DNA of 64,000 bases from CAVVYW01 sp963752605 (GTDB lineage: Bacteria > Actinomycetota > Thermoleophilia > Solirubrobacterales > 70-9), in assembly GCA_963752605.1 (NCBI GenBank), contig CAVVYW010000006.1:186001-250000 (forward strand). Direction: 5' to 3'. Position numbers and translations under genes: made by a program. The notes beneath the pieces were generated by a model. The model was not told where the DNA came from, did no database searches, and saw only the letters and a list, made by a program, of their open reading frames with translations. This document shows, piece by piece, positions 1 to 8,311 of this stretch (its first letter is position 1; every line of letters begins with the position of its first letter).

Positions 1-353
1 CCGGCAGACAGCACCCGGTAGCAGTAGGTACGCGAGCGGGCGTCTCGCCGGGCGTCGAATCCCTCCGGAGCCGTTGCCGACGAGAGGATCACGACGTCCT
101 CGCCGATCAGGCCGTTGAGCGCCGGCGCCAGCGCCTCGGCCGGAGGGCCGCCATCGGCCCGGAGACTGGCCACCTGACCCCAGGCGTGGACGCCGGCGTC
201 CGTGCGACCGGCGACGGTGAGCCCGGCGCGCTCGCCGAGCACCTGCTCGAGGGCCGCCTCCAGCTCGCCCTGAACCGTCCGCAGCCCGGGTTGCCCGGCC
301 CAGCCGGCGAATCCGGCGCCGTGGTAGGCGATGTCGAATCGCACTGTGGGCAC
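1..353 (-). CDS. truA: tRNA pseudouridine(38-40) synthase TruA, 3' part cut off by the window edge
   Basis: TruA isomerises uridines 38-40 in the tRNA anticodon stem. Reading the minus strand from a GTG at 353 gives about 117 residues beginning VPTVRFDIAYHGAGF. They include the family hallmark GRTDAGVHA, whose Asp is the catalytic nucleophile, and a later DARSRTYCYRV segment typical of the family. The rest of the protein lies beyond position 1. No strong ribosome binding site is visible, and a second GTG eight bases further in is possible. In many bacteria truA follows rplQ directly; here two small plus-strand genes separate them. The family is secure, the exact start less so. Confidence 0.9.
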   Translation of the reverse strand, partial: MPTVRFDIAYHGAGFAGWAGQPGLRTVQGELEAALEQVLGERAGLTVAGRTDAGVHAWGQVASLRADGGPPAEALAPALNGLIGEDVVILSSATAPEGFDARRDARSRTYCYRVLSA

Positions 354-387
354 GAAAGCGCGAGACTAGTACCCGGTGGGCCCGCCG

Positions 388-627
388 ATGGCAGACGATC
401 CGGCTGGAATCGATCACGAGGAGGCACGCCAGGAGCTCGCCGGGCGGCCGGGCAGCGGCGCGGGGTTCGCGGTCTTCGACTTCGTCGCGATCACGCTCGC
501 GATCGTCGGCGCCGCGATCGCCGTCGAGACGATCGACCACTGGTCGCAGTGGGTGGTTCTCGCGGCGATCATCGCAACCGTGATCGGCTTCATGATCGCC
601 GTCAGTCCCAACCGCCCGCGCGCCTAG
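388..627 (+). CDS. small two-helix membrane protein, copy A of a tandem pair
   Basis: Function is not recognised. The ATG at 388 gives 79 residues; a GTG at 376 would add four. The N-terminal 20 or so residues are charged. Two hydrophobic segments follow, one around AVFDFVAITLAIVGAAIAV and one around WVVLAAIIATVIGFMIAV, separated by ETIDHWSQ. The C-terminal half is nearly the same as that of the next gene (IDxWSQWxVL...IGFMIAVSPNR). The pair lies between rplQ and truA on the opposite strand. The paralogue next door supports that it is a real gene. Confidence 0.6.
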   Translation: MADDPAGIDHEEARQELAGRPGSGAGFAVFDFVAITLAIVGAAIAVETIDHWSQWVVLAAIIATVIGFMIAVSPNRPRA

Positions 628-701
628 CGTGATGAGCCTCACTGCGGGCGTCGAGGCGGACGCGTAGGGTTCGTGACGTAAGCCTCGAACAGGGAAGAGA
701 G

Positions 702-953
702 ATGGCGAACACAGACATCACCTCACGCACGCAGTCCGACCGAAGCGATCTGCTGGCCGGCGGCGAGAGCATCCGCCGCGGCTCGGAGAAGGGCGCCGCG
801 ATCTACAACCTGATCGCGCTGGTGGTCGGCGGCCTGCTCGGCGCGGCCGCCGTGGCCACGATCGACAACTGGTCTCAGTGGCTGGTGCTCGGCGTGATCA
901 TCATCACGATGATCGGCTTCATGATCGCGGTCAGCCCGAACCGTCGGGCGTAG
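702..953 (+). CDS. small two-helix membrane protein, copy B of a tandem pair
   Basis: This 83-residue protein starts at an ATG preceded by a purine-rich AGGGAAGAGAG ribosome binding site. A polar N-terminus of about 30 residues precedes two hydrophobic helices (around IYNLIALVVGGLLGAAAVA and WLVLGVIIITMIGFMIAV). The second helix and its flanks match copy A at 388-627 almost residue for residue, while the N-termini differ, so the pair looks like a diverged tandem duplication. Its stop codon is only two bases from the rplQ stop on the other strand, leaving no room for a separate terminator. Function unknown. Confidence 0.7.
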   Translation: MANTDITSRTQSDRSDLLAGGESIRRGSEKGAAIYNLIALVVGGLLGAAAVATIDNWSQWLVLGVIIITMIGFMIAVSPNRRA

Positions 954-955
954 AG

Positions 956-1309
956 CTACACCAGCTCGAGGAAGACCATCTCGGCCGAGTCGCTGCGGCG
1001 CGGCCCGAGCTTGACGATGCGGGTGTAGCCGCCCTTGCGCTCCTGGTAGCGGGGGCCGATCTCCTCGAACAGCTTGTGGACGGCGAACTTGTCGTTATGC
1101 AGCTCGGAGAGAGCCTGGCGCCGGGCGTGCAGGTCACCCCGCTTCGCGAGCGTCACCAGCTTCTCGAACTCGGGTCGCAGCGCCTTGGCCTTCGGCTGGG
1201 TCGTCTCGATCCGCTCGTGCTGGATCAGCTGCTTGCTCATCGTGCGCAGCAGCGACTTCCGGTGGGCCGCATCGCGGCTCAGCTTTCCCTTCTTCTTCTT
1301 ATGCCTCAT
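956..1309 (-). CDS. rplQ: 50S ribosomal protein bL17
   Basis: bL17 is a large-subunit protein near the exit tunnel. The 117-residue product begins MRHKKKKGKLSRDAAHRKSL and contains LLRTMSKQLIQHERIETT, both diagnostic. Length is normal for the family, and unlike many neighbours it has no charged tail. It lies 38 bases downstream of rpoA, at the end of the alpha operon. Confidence 0.97.
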   Translation of the reverse strand: MRHKKKKGKLSRDAAHRKSLLRTMSKQLIQHERIETTQPKAKALRPEFEKLVTLAKRGDLHARRQALSELHNDKFAVHKLFEEIGPRYQERKGGYTRIVKLGPRRSDSAEMVFLELV

Positions 1310-1347
1310 CGGGCGTTCTCCCGGCCCGGAACCCTACGCCACCTGGG

Positions 1348-2337
1348 TCAGTCGGCCCTGAGCCCGAGACCGCGGGCGCGAAGGGTCTCCTGAACCTCCT
1401 CGATCGACTTGCGACCGAAGTTCGGGATCGCGTTCAGCTCCGACTCGGACTTCCGCACCAACTCGCCGACCGTCTGGATGCCGGCGCGCTTCAGGCAGTT
1501 GTAGGAACGAACGCCGAGCTCGAGCTCCTCGATGAGGATCTCGTCGAGGCCGTCGGCGCCCGGGGCCGGGGCCGGGGCCTCGGCGGCGGGGGCGCCTCCG
1601 TCGCCGGCGACGGCGACCGCGCTCTCGCCGCGCAGCTCGTCCACGCGGTCGGCGGTCGTGAAGATCGCCAGGCTCTTGATCAGGATCTCGGCGGCGTCGC
1701 GTAGCGCCGCACCGGGCTCGATCGAGCCGTCGGTCTCGACCTCGAGCGTGAGCTTGTCGAAGTCGGTCCGCTGGCCGACGCGGGCCGAGTCGACCGAGTA
1801 GGCGGCGCGGCGGATCGGCGAGAAGATCGAGTCGATCGGGACGACCCCGATCGGCTTGTCCTCCGCCTTGTTCTCGTCCGCCGGCGAATAGCCGCGGCCG
1901 CGGCCGATCGTCAGGTACATCTCGAGCTTCGTCCGCTTCTCGAGGGTGGCGATCGTCACGTCGGGGTTGAGGATCTCGACGCCCGCGGGCAGGTCGATGT
2001 CCTTGGCCTTGACCTCTCCGGGGCCGGTGGCGACCAGGGGGGTCTCGACCTCATCGGCGTCGGTGTGCATCCGCACGACGACGTCCTTCAGGTTGAGCAC
2101 CAGATCGGTGACGTCCTCCTTGAGGCCGGGGATGGTCGAGAACTCGTGAGCGACCCCCTCGATGCGCACGCTGGTGATTGCGGCGCCGCCGAGGGAGGAG
2201 AGAAGCACGCGACGCAGGCTGTTGCCGAACGTGTAGCCGAACCCCTTGTCGAGGGGCTCGATCGTGAAGGTGCCCTTGTTGTCGTCGGACTCGTCGCCCG
2301 CAATCTTGGGCACTTGGAAATCTGGCAGGGTGGTCAT
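1348..2337 (-). CDS. rpoA: DNA-directed RNA polymerase alpha subunit
   Basis: RpoA dimerises to scaffold the polymerase and contacts upstream promoter DNA and regulators. The 329-residue protein has the N-terminal assembly domain (GFGYTFGNSLRRVLLSSL near residue 40), a linker rich in Ala/Pro around residues 245-262, and the C-terminal helix-hairpin-helix domain (GVRSYNCLKRAGIQTVGEL, then IPNFGRKSIEEV). Both domains are intact. It sits between rpsD and rplQ as in the classical alpha operon. Confidence 0.98.
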   Translation of the reverse strand: MTTLPDFQVPKIAGDESDDNKGTFTIEPLDKGFGYTFGNSLRRVLLSSLGGAAITSVRIEGVAHEFSTIPGLKEDVTDLVLNLKDVVVRMHTDADEVETPLVATGPGEVKAKDIDLPAGVEILNPDVTIATLEKRTKLEMYLTIGRGRGYSPADENKAEDKPIGVVPIDSIFSPIRRAAYSVDSARVGQRTDFDKLTLEVETDGSIEPGAALRDAAEILIKSLAIFTTADRVDELRGESAVAVAGDGGAPAAEAPAPAPGADGLDEILIEELELGVRSYNCLKRAGIQTVGELVRKSESELNAIPNFGRKSIEEVQETLRARGLGLRAD

Positions 2338-2373
2338 CGCTTCCTTTGGTTTCCCGTATAGGGGTGGTTTGAC

Positions 2374-2994
2374 TTACTTCGAGTACAGCTCGATGATGAG
2401 CTGTTCCTCGACTGGCGCCGAGATCTCGCTCCGCTCCGGGAGCCTCAGGATCTTGGCGGTGAGGGAGTCGTGGTCGGCCTGGAGCCAGGCCGGCACGCCC
2501 GAGGTCAGCTCCGTGGCCTGGCGGACTGTGTCCGTGGACGGGCTGCCCTGCTTGATGGTGATCACGTCGTCGGGCCTCACCTGGTACGAGGGGATGTCTA
2601 CGCGGCGTCCGTTGATGGTCCAGTGGCCATGGCGGACCAGCTGCCTGGCCTGGCGGCGGGACGCCGCAAAGCCGAGGCGCACGAGCACATTGTCGAACCG
2701 GCACTCGAGCAGCCGCAGCAGGTTCTCGCCGGTGACTCCCGGCAGGCGCGTCGCCTTGTCGTAGTAGCCCCGAAACTGTTTTTCAAGGACCTGGTAATAC
2801 CGGCGCGCCTTCTGCTTCTCGCGCAGCTGGTCGCGGTACTCGGACTGGCGCATCCGGCCGCGGCCGTGCTCGCCCGGCGGGTAGCTGCGCCGCTCCACGC
2901 CGCACTTGTCGGTGAAGCAGCGCGAGCCCTTCAGGAAGAGCTTCTGGCCCTCCCGGCGGCACTGCTTGCACTGCGGTGAGGTGTCGCGAGCCAT
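2374..2994 (-). CDS. rpsD: 30S ribosomal protein uS4, zinc-binding form
   Basis: uS4 is a primary 16S rRNA binder and a known regulator of the alpha operon in some bacteria. The product is 206 residues. Near its start are four cysteines (SPQCKQCRREG and CFTDKC), the pattern of the zinc-containing (C+) S4 form. The S4 RNA-binding domain (RLDNVLV-like segment RFDNVLVRLGFAASRRQARQ) is central. Its start overlaps the rpsK stop by one base. Confidence 0.97.
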   Translation of the reverse strand: MARDTSPQCKQCRREGQKLFLKGSRCFTDKCGVERRSYPPGEHGRGRMRQSEYRDQLREKQKARRYYQVLEKQFRGYYDKATRLPGVTGENLLRLLECRFDNVLVRLGFAASRRQARQLVRHGHWTINGRRVDIPSYQVRPDDVITIKQGSPSTDTVRQATELTSGVPAWLQADHDSLTAKILRLPERSEISAPVEEQLIIELYSK

Positions 2995-3380
2995 CAGACC
3001 CTCCTCCGCTTGCGCGGCCGGCAGCCGTTGTGCGCCTGCGGCGTCACGTCCTTCACGGTCGTCACGTCGAGGCCGGCGGCCTGGAGTGAGCGGATCGCGG
3101 TCTCGCGACCCGATCCGGCTCCCTTGGCGAACACCTCCACCTTCTCGAGGCCGTGCTCCATTCCCTTCTTGGCCGCGGAGTCGGCCGTCACCTGCGCGGC
3201 GAACGGCGTGGACTTCCGCGAGCCCTTGAAGCCGGCGCTCCCCGCCGACTCCCAGGCGATCACGTTGCCCTCGGTGTCGGTCAGGGTGACGATCGTGTTG
3301 TTGAACGAAGTCTTGATGTGGGCCTGCCCGTAGGTGACGTTCTTGCGCACCCGGCGGCGCCTCTTCGGTGGCTGTGGCAT
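2994..3380 (-). CDS. rpsK: 30S ribosomal protein uS11
   Basis: uS11 forms part of the 30S platform next to the E-site mRNA. The 128-residue protein contains AHIKTSFNNTIVTLTDTEGN and ends with the typical THNGCRPRKRRRV-like basic tail (AHNGCRPRKRRRV). Normal length with a clean fit between rpsM (13-base gap) and rpsD (one-base overlap). Confidence 0.97.
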   Translation of the reverse strand: MPQPPKRRRRVRKNVTYGQAHIKTSFNNTIVTLTDTEGNVIAWESAGSAGFKGSRKSTPFAAQVTADSAAKKGMEHGLEKVEVFAKGAGSGRETAIRSLQAAGLDVTTVKDVTPQAHNGCRPRKRRRV

Positions 3381-3393
3381 CTCTCGTCTCTAC

Positions 3394-3777
3394 CTAGCCG
3401 GCGGTCGGCGCCTTCTTCTTCTGGGTGATCGACATCTTCTTCGGGCCCTTGCGGGCGCGAGCGTTGGTCTTGGTCCGCTGACCGCGCACCGGCAGGTTGC
3501 GACGGTGGCGCAGACCCCGGTAGGAGCCGATCTCCTGGAGCCGCTTCACGTTCTGGGAGTGCTCCCGGCGCAGGTCACCCTCGACGTCGCGACCCTCGAC
3601 CGCCTCGCGCAGCTTCACGATCTCGTCCTCGGTCAGGTCCTTGACCTTGGTGTTCGGATCGACGCCTGTCTTGGTGACGATCTGGTGCGCAACCGAGCGG
3701 CCGATGCCGAACACGTAGGTGAGGCCGATCTCGACCCGCTTGTCGAGCGGGATGTTGACTCCGGCGATCCGTGCCAT
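3394..3777 (-). CDS. rpsM: 30S ribosomal protein uS13
   Basis: uS13 makes inter-subunit bridges in the 30S head. I chose the ATG at 3777, which gives MARIAGVNIPLDKRVEIGL, the conserved beginning. The frame stays open further upstream but that extension reads through rpmJ in the wrong frame. The product is 127 residues with the RGLRHRRNLPVRGQRTKTNA motif and a Lys-rich tail. The start overlaps the rpmJ stop (TGATG), suggesting translational coupling. Confidence 0.97.
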   Translation of the reverse strand: MARIAGVNIPLDKRVEIGLTYVFGIGRSVAHQIVTKTGVDPNTKVKDLTEDEIVKLREAVEGRDVEGDLRREHSQNVKRLQEIGSYRGLRHRRNLPVRGQRTKTNARARKGPKKMSITQKKKAPTAG

Positions 3778-3890
3778 CAGCCCTGCCTCTGCTTGTGACG
3801 GGGATTGGGGCAGATCACGAAAACGGCTCCGCCACGGCGGATCACCTTGCACTTCTCGCAGATCGGCTTTACGGATGCTCGTACCTTCAT
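3777..3890 (-). CDS. rpmJ: 50S ribosomal protein bL36, zinc-ribbon form
   Basis: A 37-residue protein starting MKVRASVKPICEKCKVIRR, with CxxC followed by C and H (VICPNPRHKQRQG), the zinc-binding form of bL36. It is the first gene of the alpha cluster here. In most bacteria infA lies directly upstream; in this window no infA is seen and two plus-strand genes occupy that position. A promoter and a leader hairpin lie upstream at 3997-4024 and 3938-3959. Confidence 0.95.
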   Translation of the reverse strand: MKVRASVKPICEKCKVIRRGGAVFVICPNPRHKQRQG

Positions 3891-3937
3891 CGCCCCATTC
3901 CTCGCGGTGGGTTCGTATCGGTCAAAGAGAATGCCCC

Positions 3938-3959
3938 CCGGTCCCAGGAGTCGGACCGG
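3938..3959 (-). promoter_or_regulatory. hairpin in the rpmJ/alpha-operon leader
   Basis: The minus-strand leader of rpmJ contains a 7-bp perfect stem (CCGGTCC with GGACCGG) with an 8-base loop. It lies about 50 bases upstream of the rpmJ ATG and has no following T tract, so it does not look like a terminator. A role in translational autoregulation of the alpha operon is possible but is inference. Confidence 0.4.
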
Positions 3960-3996
3960 CAGGCATGAAAAACCGGCCGAGTGGCCAGCCCGCGTA

Positions 3997-4024
3997 ATGC
4001 TAGCAGGGGCGTTGAATTCGCCAG
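3997..4024 (-). promoter_or_regulatory. predicted promoter of the rpmJ-rpsM-rpsK-rpsD-rpoA-rplQ operon
   Basis: On the minus strand there is an extended -10 (TGC followed by TAGCAT, at 4002-3997) with a weak -35 CTGGCG 16 bases upstream (4024-4019). The surrounding string GCCCCTGCTAGCATTACGCG is nearly repeated upstream of fusA (GCCCCTGCTATCATCACGCG at about 24600-24581), which supports a real shared promoter. The predicted start site leaves a leader of about 100 bases before rpmJ. Confidence 0.55.
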
Positions 4025-4062
4025 GCCTAGAGCACGCCTGACCGGTGTGCTGGAATCCTCTA

Positions 4063-5278
4063 GTGGCCACGGCTGAGAGCGCGGAGTTCGGCCCGACCGG
4101 GAAGGTCGAGGAGGCCGAGGAGCATCGGGTAACGCCGCTCGAGCTCTTCTTCGACCTCGTCTTCGTCCTCTCGTTCACCCAGGTCACGGCCTCGATGGCC
4201 GACGACCCGACCTGGACGGGGCTGGGCCAGGGCATGCTGATCCTCGCGGCAGTGTGGTGGGCATGGAGCGGGTACGCGTGGCTCACCAACGCGATCGACC
4301 CCAGCGAGGATGCGAACCGGCTACTGGTCTTCGTCGCGATGGCGGCGATGCTGATCGTGTCCCTGGCCGTGCCTGGCGCCTTCGGGGACGAGGCGATCCT
4401 GTTCGGCGTTGCGTACTTCGTGGTCCGCGCGGTTCACCTCCTCCTCTATCTGCGGGAGGCCAGGCGCGAGCAGGGCGACGAGCTGATGTCGGGCGTGCTC
4501 AGCATGGCACCGGCCTGGCTGCTCTCGCCGGCGCTGATCATCGTCGCCGGGCTCTTCGACGGCACCGCCCAGGTCTCGATCTGGGTGGTGGCTCTGCTGA
4601 TCGACTACGGCAGCGCGGTGGTCGGGAGCAGCGAGGGCTACCGGGTGCACGTCGCCCACTTCACCGAGCGGTTCGGGCTGATCATCATCATCGCGCTCGG
4701 CGAATCGATCGTCGCGATCGGCTCGGGGGCAGGCTTCGCAATCAGCGGGCTGGAGGTGGTGGCTGCGGTCGCCGCGATCGTCCTCGCCGCGGCGCTCTGG
4801 TGGGCCTACTTCGGCGTGTCGGCCATCGTGGCCGAGCGCAGGCTGCTCGAAGCGCCCGAGTCGGAGCAGACACTGCTCGCCCGCGACTCCTACGCGTTCC
4901 TGCACCTGCCGATGATCGCCGGCATCGTGCTGCTCGCGCTGGGCATCAAGAAGACGCTGGCGGACGTCGAGGCCCCGCTCGAAGACCGTCCCGGCCGTGG
5001 CGCTCTGCGGGGGCGTCGCCCTGTTCCTGCTCGCCCACATCGCCTTCCGGCTGCGGAACCTCGGCACCCTCGCGACGGAGCGGCTGGTCGTCGCTGGGAT
5101 CTGCCTGGCCCTGATCCCGCTCGCGATCGAGGTCGATGCGTGGATCGCGCTCGCTGCGGTCTCCGGCGTGGTGACCGCGCACATCGCCCACATCGCATAC
5201 CGCTCCCGCGAGGGTCGGGCCCGAGTGCTTGCCGATCCGAGTCAGTCGCTGGCGCGGATGCGGGGGCGCGAGCGCTAG
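4063..5278 (+). CDS. LtrA-family (low temperature requirement A) membrane protein, with a frame break near 4981
   Basis: LtrA-family proteins are polytopic membrane proteins of poorly defined function. The start is GTG at 4063 or 4045. The N-terminal part has the family motif TPLELFFDLVFVLSFTQVT followed by several hydrophobic helices and ERFGLIIIIALGESIVAIG. After LADVEAPL the reading frame becomes Arg/Pro-rich noise, while the frame one base over continues with KTVPAVALCGGVALFLLAH and ends at 5278. A single extra base near 4981 explains this. Read together the protein has about 404 residues, a normal length. It is either a sequence error or a young pseudogene. Confidence 0.8.
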
Positions 5279-5358
5279 GCGTGAATGTCAGTGGCGATGT
5301 ATGTACTCGCCGCTGATGACATAGCGCCGGGGACGGATCAGCATCCGGGGTGCCCTGG

Positions 5359-7511
5359 ATGCCAAAGGCCACAGCACGACGAGCGGCAAGCCATTCGCCA
5401 GGCGTCTGGCGGGACTGGCGCTTCGCGCTCCCAAGCGCACGCTGCTGATCACGGGAGTCGCCCTTCTGGTTGGTGCGCCGCTCGGCCTGACCGCGTTCGA
5501 GGCGCTCGACCCGTACGAGTTCGAGGATCCGGGGAGCGAGAGCGCCAAGGCGAACGAGGCACTCGAGGACGTCACCGGGGTCCGCGCGGACGGCTCGGTG
5601 ACCGCCCTGGTGGACGGCCCGGCTCGCACGACGGAGGGTCACCGGCGCGTCGAGGAGGTCGGCGAGCAGCTCGCCGGGGTCGAGGGCGTCGACACGGTGC
5701 TGACCCCCTGGCGGCCCGCTCGCCCGGAGTGGATCGCGGAGGACGGGCAGAGCGCCTTCGTGGTCGGGCTGGTGGACGCGGACGCCGACAGCAACGACGT
5801 CGCCCCCGCTGTGGAGGAGGAGTTCGCCGGCCAGAGTGACGTCGAGCTCGGCGGCGTCGTGATCGCCGACGATCAGATCGCCGAGCAGGTCGAGACGAGC
5901 CTGCGCCGCGCCGAGATGCTCGCGTTTCCACTGCTCCTGCTGCTCTCGCTGCTCTTCTTCCGCAGCCTGGTGGCGGCCTCGCTTCCGGTCCTGCTCGGGG
6001 GGATCGCGATCGTCGGCTCGCTGGCGGTGATGCGGCTGATCCACGAGGTGCAGCCGCTGTCGGTGCTCTCGATCAACGTCGTCACCGGGATCGGGGTCGG
6101 CCTCGCCATCGACTACTCGCTGTTCGTCCTCTCGCGCTATCGCGAGGAGCTGGCGGCGGGCAAGCAGAACGGCCGGGCCCTGGAGCGGACTCTCGGCACC
6201 GCGGGTCGCACCGTTACCTTCAGCGGCATCACCGTGGCCTGCGCGATGGCGAGCATGCTCATCTTCCCGCAGCAGTTCCTGTACTCGAGCGCGATCGGCG
6301 GCATCGCCGTAACCATCATCTGCGCGGTTGCCGCCCTACTGGTCCTGCCCGCGGTGCTCGTGCTGCTGGGCGACCGCGTGAACGCGCTGGCGCCGGCGTG
6401 GCTTCAGCGCTCGGCGGAGAAGACGGCGCTCCCGGACACCGAGGGCCGCTGGTACCGGTTCTCGCGCTGGGTGATGCGTCACCCCGGGATGGTCGCGGTC
6501 GGCTCCGCGGGGGTGCTGATCCTGCTCGCCCTGCCGGCGCTGGGGATCCGGTTCGTGCCCGCGGACGCCAGCCTGCTTCCCCAGGACCAGTCGGGCGGAG
6601 CGGTCGATCGCAAGCTGGAGGCCGACTTCTCCCCCGACTCCCAGTATCCGATCATCACCCAGTGGGTCACGGCGAACCCCGGCGGATCGCCCCCGCCCTG
6701 GGTATCGAGGTTCCGTGAGGAAGCGGTCGCGTTGGACGGCGTCGACGCGGTCACGGAGCCGGAGCTTGCCGGCGGCAACGTGGTGCGGATGGACGTCTTC
6801 AGCGGAGTCGGCCGGGCGACGCCCGAGACCCGCCAGATAGTGGAGGAGCTGAAGGCGTTTGACGCTCCCGATGAGGCGAACGTGCGAATCGGCGGGCTCG
6901 CGGCGAGTGAGATCGCCGAGGAGGAGAGCGTCACCAAGCGCCTGCCGCTCGTGATCGCGATCCTGATCACGACCACCACCTGCGCCCTGTTCGTGATGAC
7001 CGGCTCCCTGCTGCTGCCACTCAAGGCACTGCTCATGAACATGCTCACGCTCGGCGCCACCCTGGGGCTGCTCACGGTCGTGTTCCAGAACGGCAATCTC
7101 GAGGGCCTCTTCGCGTTCGAGAGCGGCGGCGGCATCCTGATCGGGATCGCGGTCCTGATCGTGGTTGCCGGCTTCGGGCTGACGACCGACTACGGGGTTT
7201 TCAGCCTCGGCCGGATCCGCGAGTTCCGCGATGCCGGCTACTCGAACGAGGAGGCGGTGGCCCTTGGGCTGGAGCGAACCGGACGCCTGATCACCTCGGC
7301 CGCCCTGCTGTTCGCGGTTGCGATGGGGGCCCTGATCACCGGCACCATCATCGGGGTCAAGGAGACCGGGTTCGGGGTGGCTGTCGCCGTCCTGATCGAC
7401 GCGACCATCGTGCGGGCGATGCTGGTCCCGTCGCTGATGGCGCTGCTCGGCGACCGCAACTGGTGGGCGCCCAAATCGCTCCAGCGCCTGATCGTCGAGC
7501 CAGAGAGCTAG
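5359..7511 (+). CDS. MMPL/RND-family membrane transporter, start unresolved
   Basis: MMPL proteins are RND-type exporters of lipids or other hydrophobic compounds. The body shows two RND halves, each with a large periplasmic loop followed by a helix bundle. The conserved motif GIGVGLAIDYSLFVLSRYR is in half one and GFGLTTDYGVFSLGRIREF in half two. The coding frame is open from 5325 and includes the expected first membrane helix (RTLLITGVALLVGAPLGL). It offers no ATG, GTG or TTG before GTG 5598, which lies beyond that helix. An ATG at 5359 in another frame would fit if one base is missing between 5362 and 5395. The coordinates assume that. Confidence 0.85.
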
Positions 7512-7514
7512 CCG

Positions 7515-8279
7515 CTAGTCCTCGTGCCAGGGGGTGAGGATGCGGGGTCCGTCCGCCGTGACGGCGACGGTGAACTCGAAGTGGGCCGCCAGGGAGTCGT
7601 CGGCTGAGTAGACGGCCCAGCCGTCGTTGCCCATCCGCACCTCGGGCCCGCCGGCGTTCACCATGGGCTCGATCGCGAGCACCATTCCCTGCTCCAGCTC
7701 CGGTCCCTTGCCCGGCTCGCCGAAGTTGGGGATCTGCGGGTCCTCGTGCATGCTGCGGCCGATCCCGTGCCCGACCAGGCTGCGGATCACCGAGAGCCCG
7801 TCCCGCTCCACCCGCGTCTGGACGGCATGCGAGATGTCGCTGAGGTGGTTGCCGGGGGATGCCTGCTCGATACCGGCGAAGAGCGCCTCCCGCGTCGTGG
7901 TCAGCAGCAGCTCGGCGTCGGTGGGCGCCCGCCCCACGGGGACGGTGATGGCCGCGTCGGCGACCCAGCCCTCGTAGGTGACCCCCACGTCGATCGAGAG
8001 GATGTCGCCGCGGCGGAGCTCGTAGGGGCCCGGGATGCCGTGGACGACCATCGAGTTGGGCGAGGTGCAGATGGAGCCGGGAAAGCCGCGGTAGCCCTTG
8101 AAGGAGGGGACGGCCCCCTGGGAGTGGATGAATTTCTCGGCCGCCTCGTCCAGCTCGGCCGTGGTCACACCGGGGCGGCACTTGGAGCGGAGCATCCTCA
8201 GGCAGCGCCCCTGGATCACCCCGGCCGCCGCCATCGCCTCGATCTCGTCGGTTGTCTTTCGGATTATCGAGCGGTACAC
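7515..8279 (-). CDS. map: type I methionine aminopeptidase
   Basis: Map removes N-terminal methionine from new proteins. All five metal ligands are in conserved contexts: Asp in SIDVGVTYEGWVADAAI (two), His in LVGHGIGRSMHE, Glu in AIEPMV and Glu in HFEFTVAV. I prefer the GTG at 8279 (VYRSIIRKTTDEIEAM), which has a GGGGGA ribosome binding site about 10 bases upstream; a TTG at 8297 would add six residues. It follows adk and secY, as in the usual spc operon tail. infA, expected next, is missing. Confidence 0.95.
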   Translation of the reverse strand: MYRSIIRKTTDEIEAMAAAGVIQGRCLRMLRSKCRPGVTTAELDEAAEKFIHSQGAVPSFKGYRGFPGSICTSPNSMVVHGIPGPYELRRGDILSIDVGVTYEGWVADAAITVPVGRAPTDAELLLTTTREALFAGIEQASPGNHLSDISHAVQTRVERDGLSVIRSLVGHGIGRSMHEDPQIPNFGEPGKGPELEQGMVLAIEPMVNAGGPEVRMGNDGWAVYSADDSLAAHFEFTVAVTADGPRILTPWHED

Positions 8280-8311
8280 GGGCTCATCATCCCCCAAAAC
8301 CCAATCATCGC

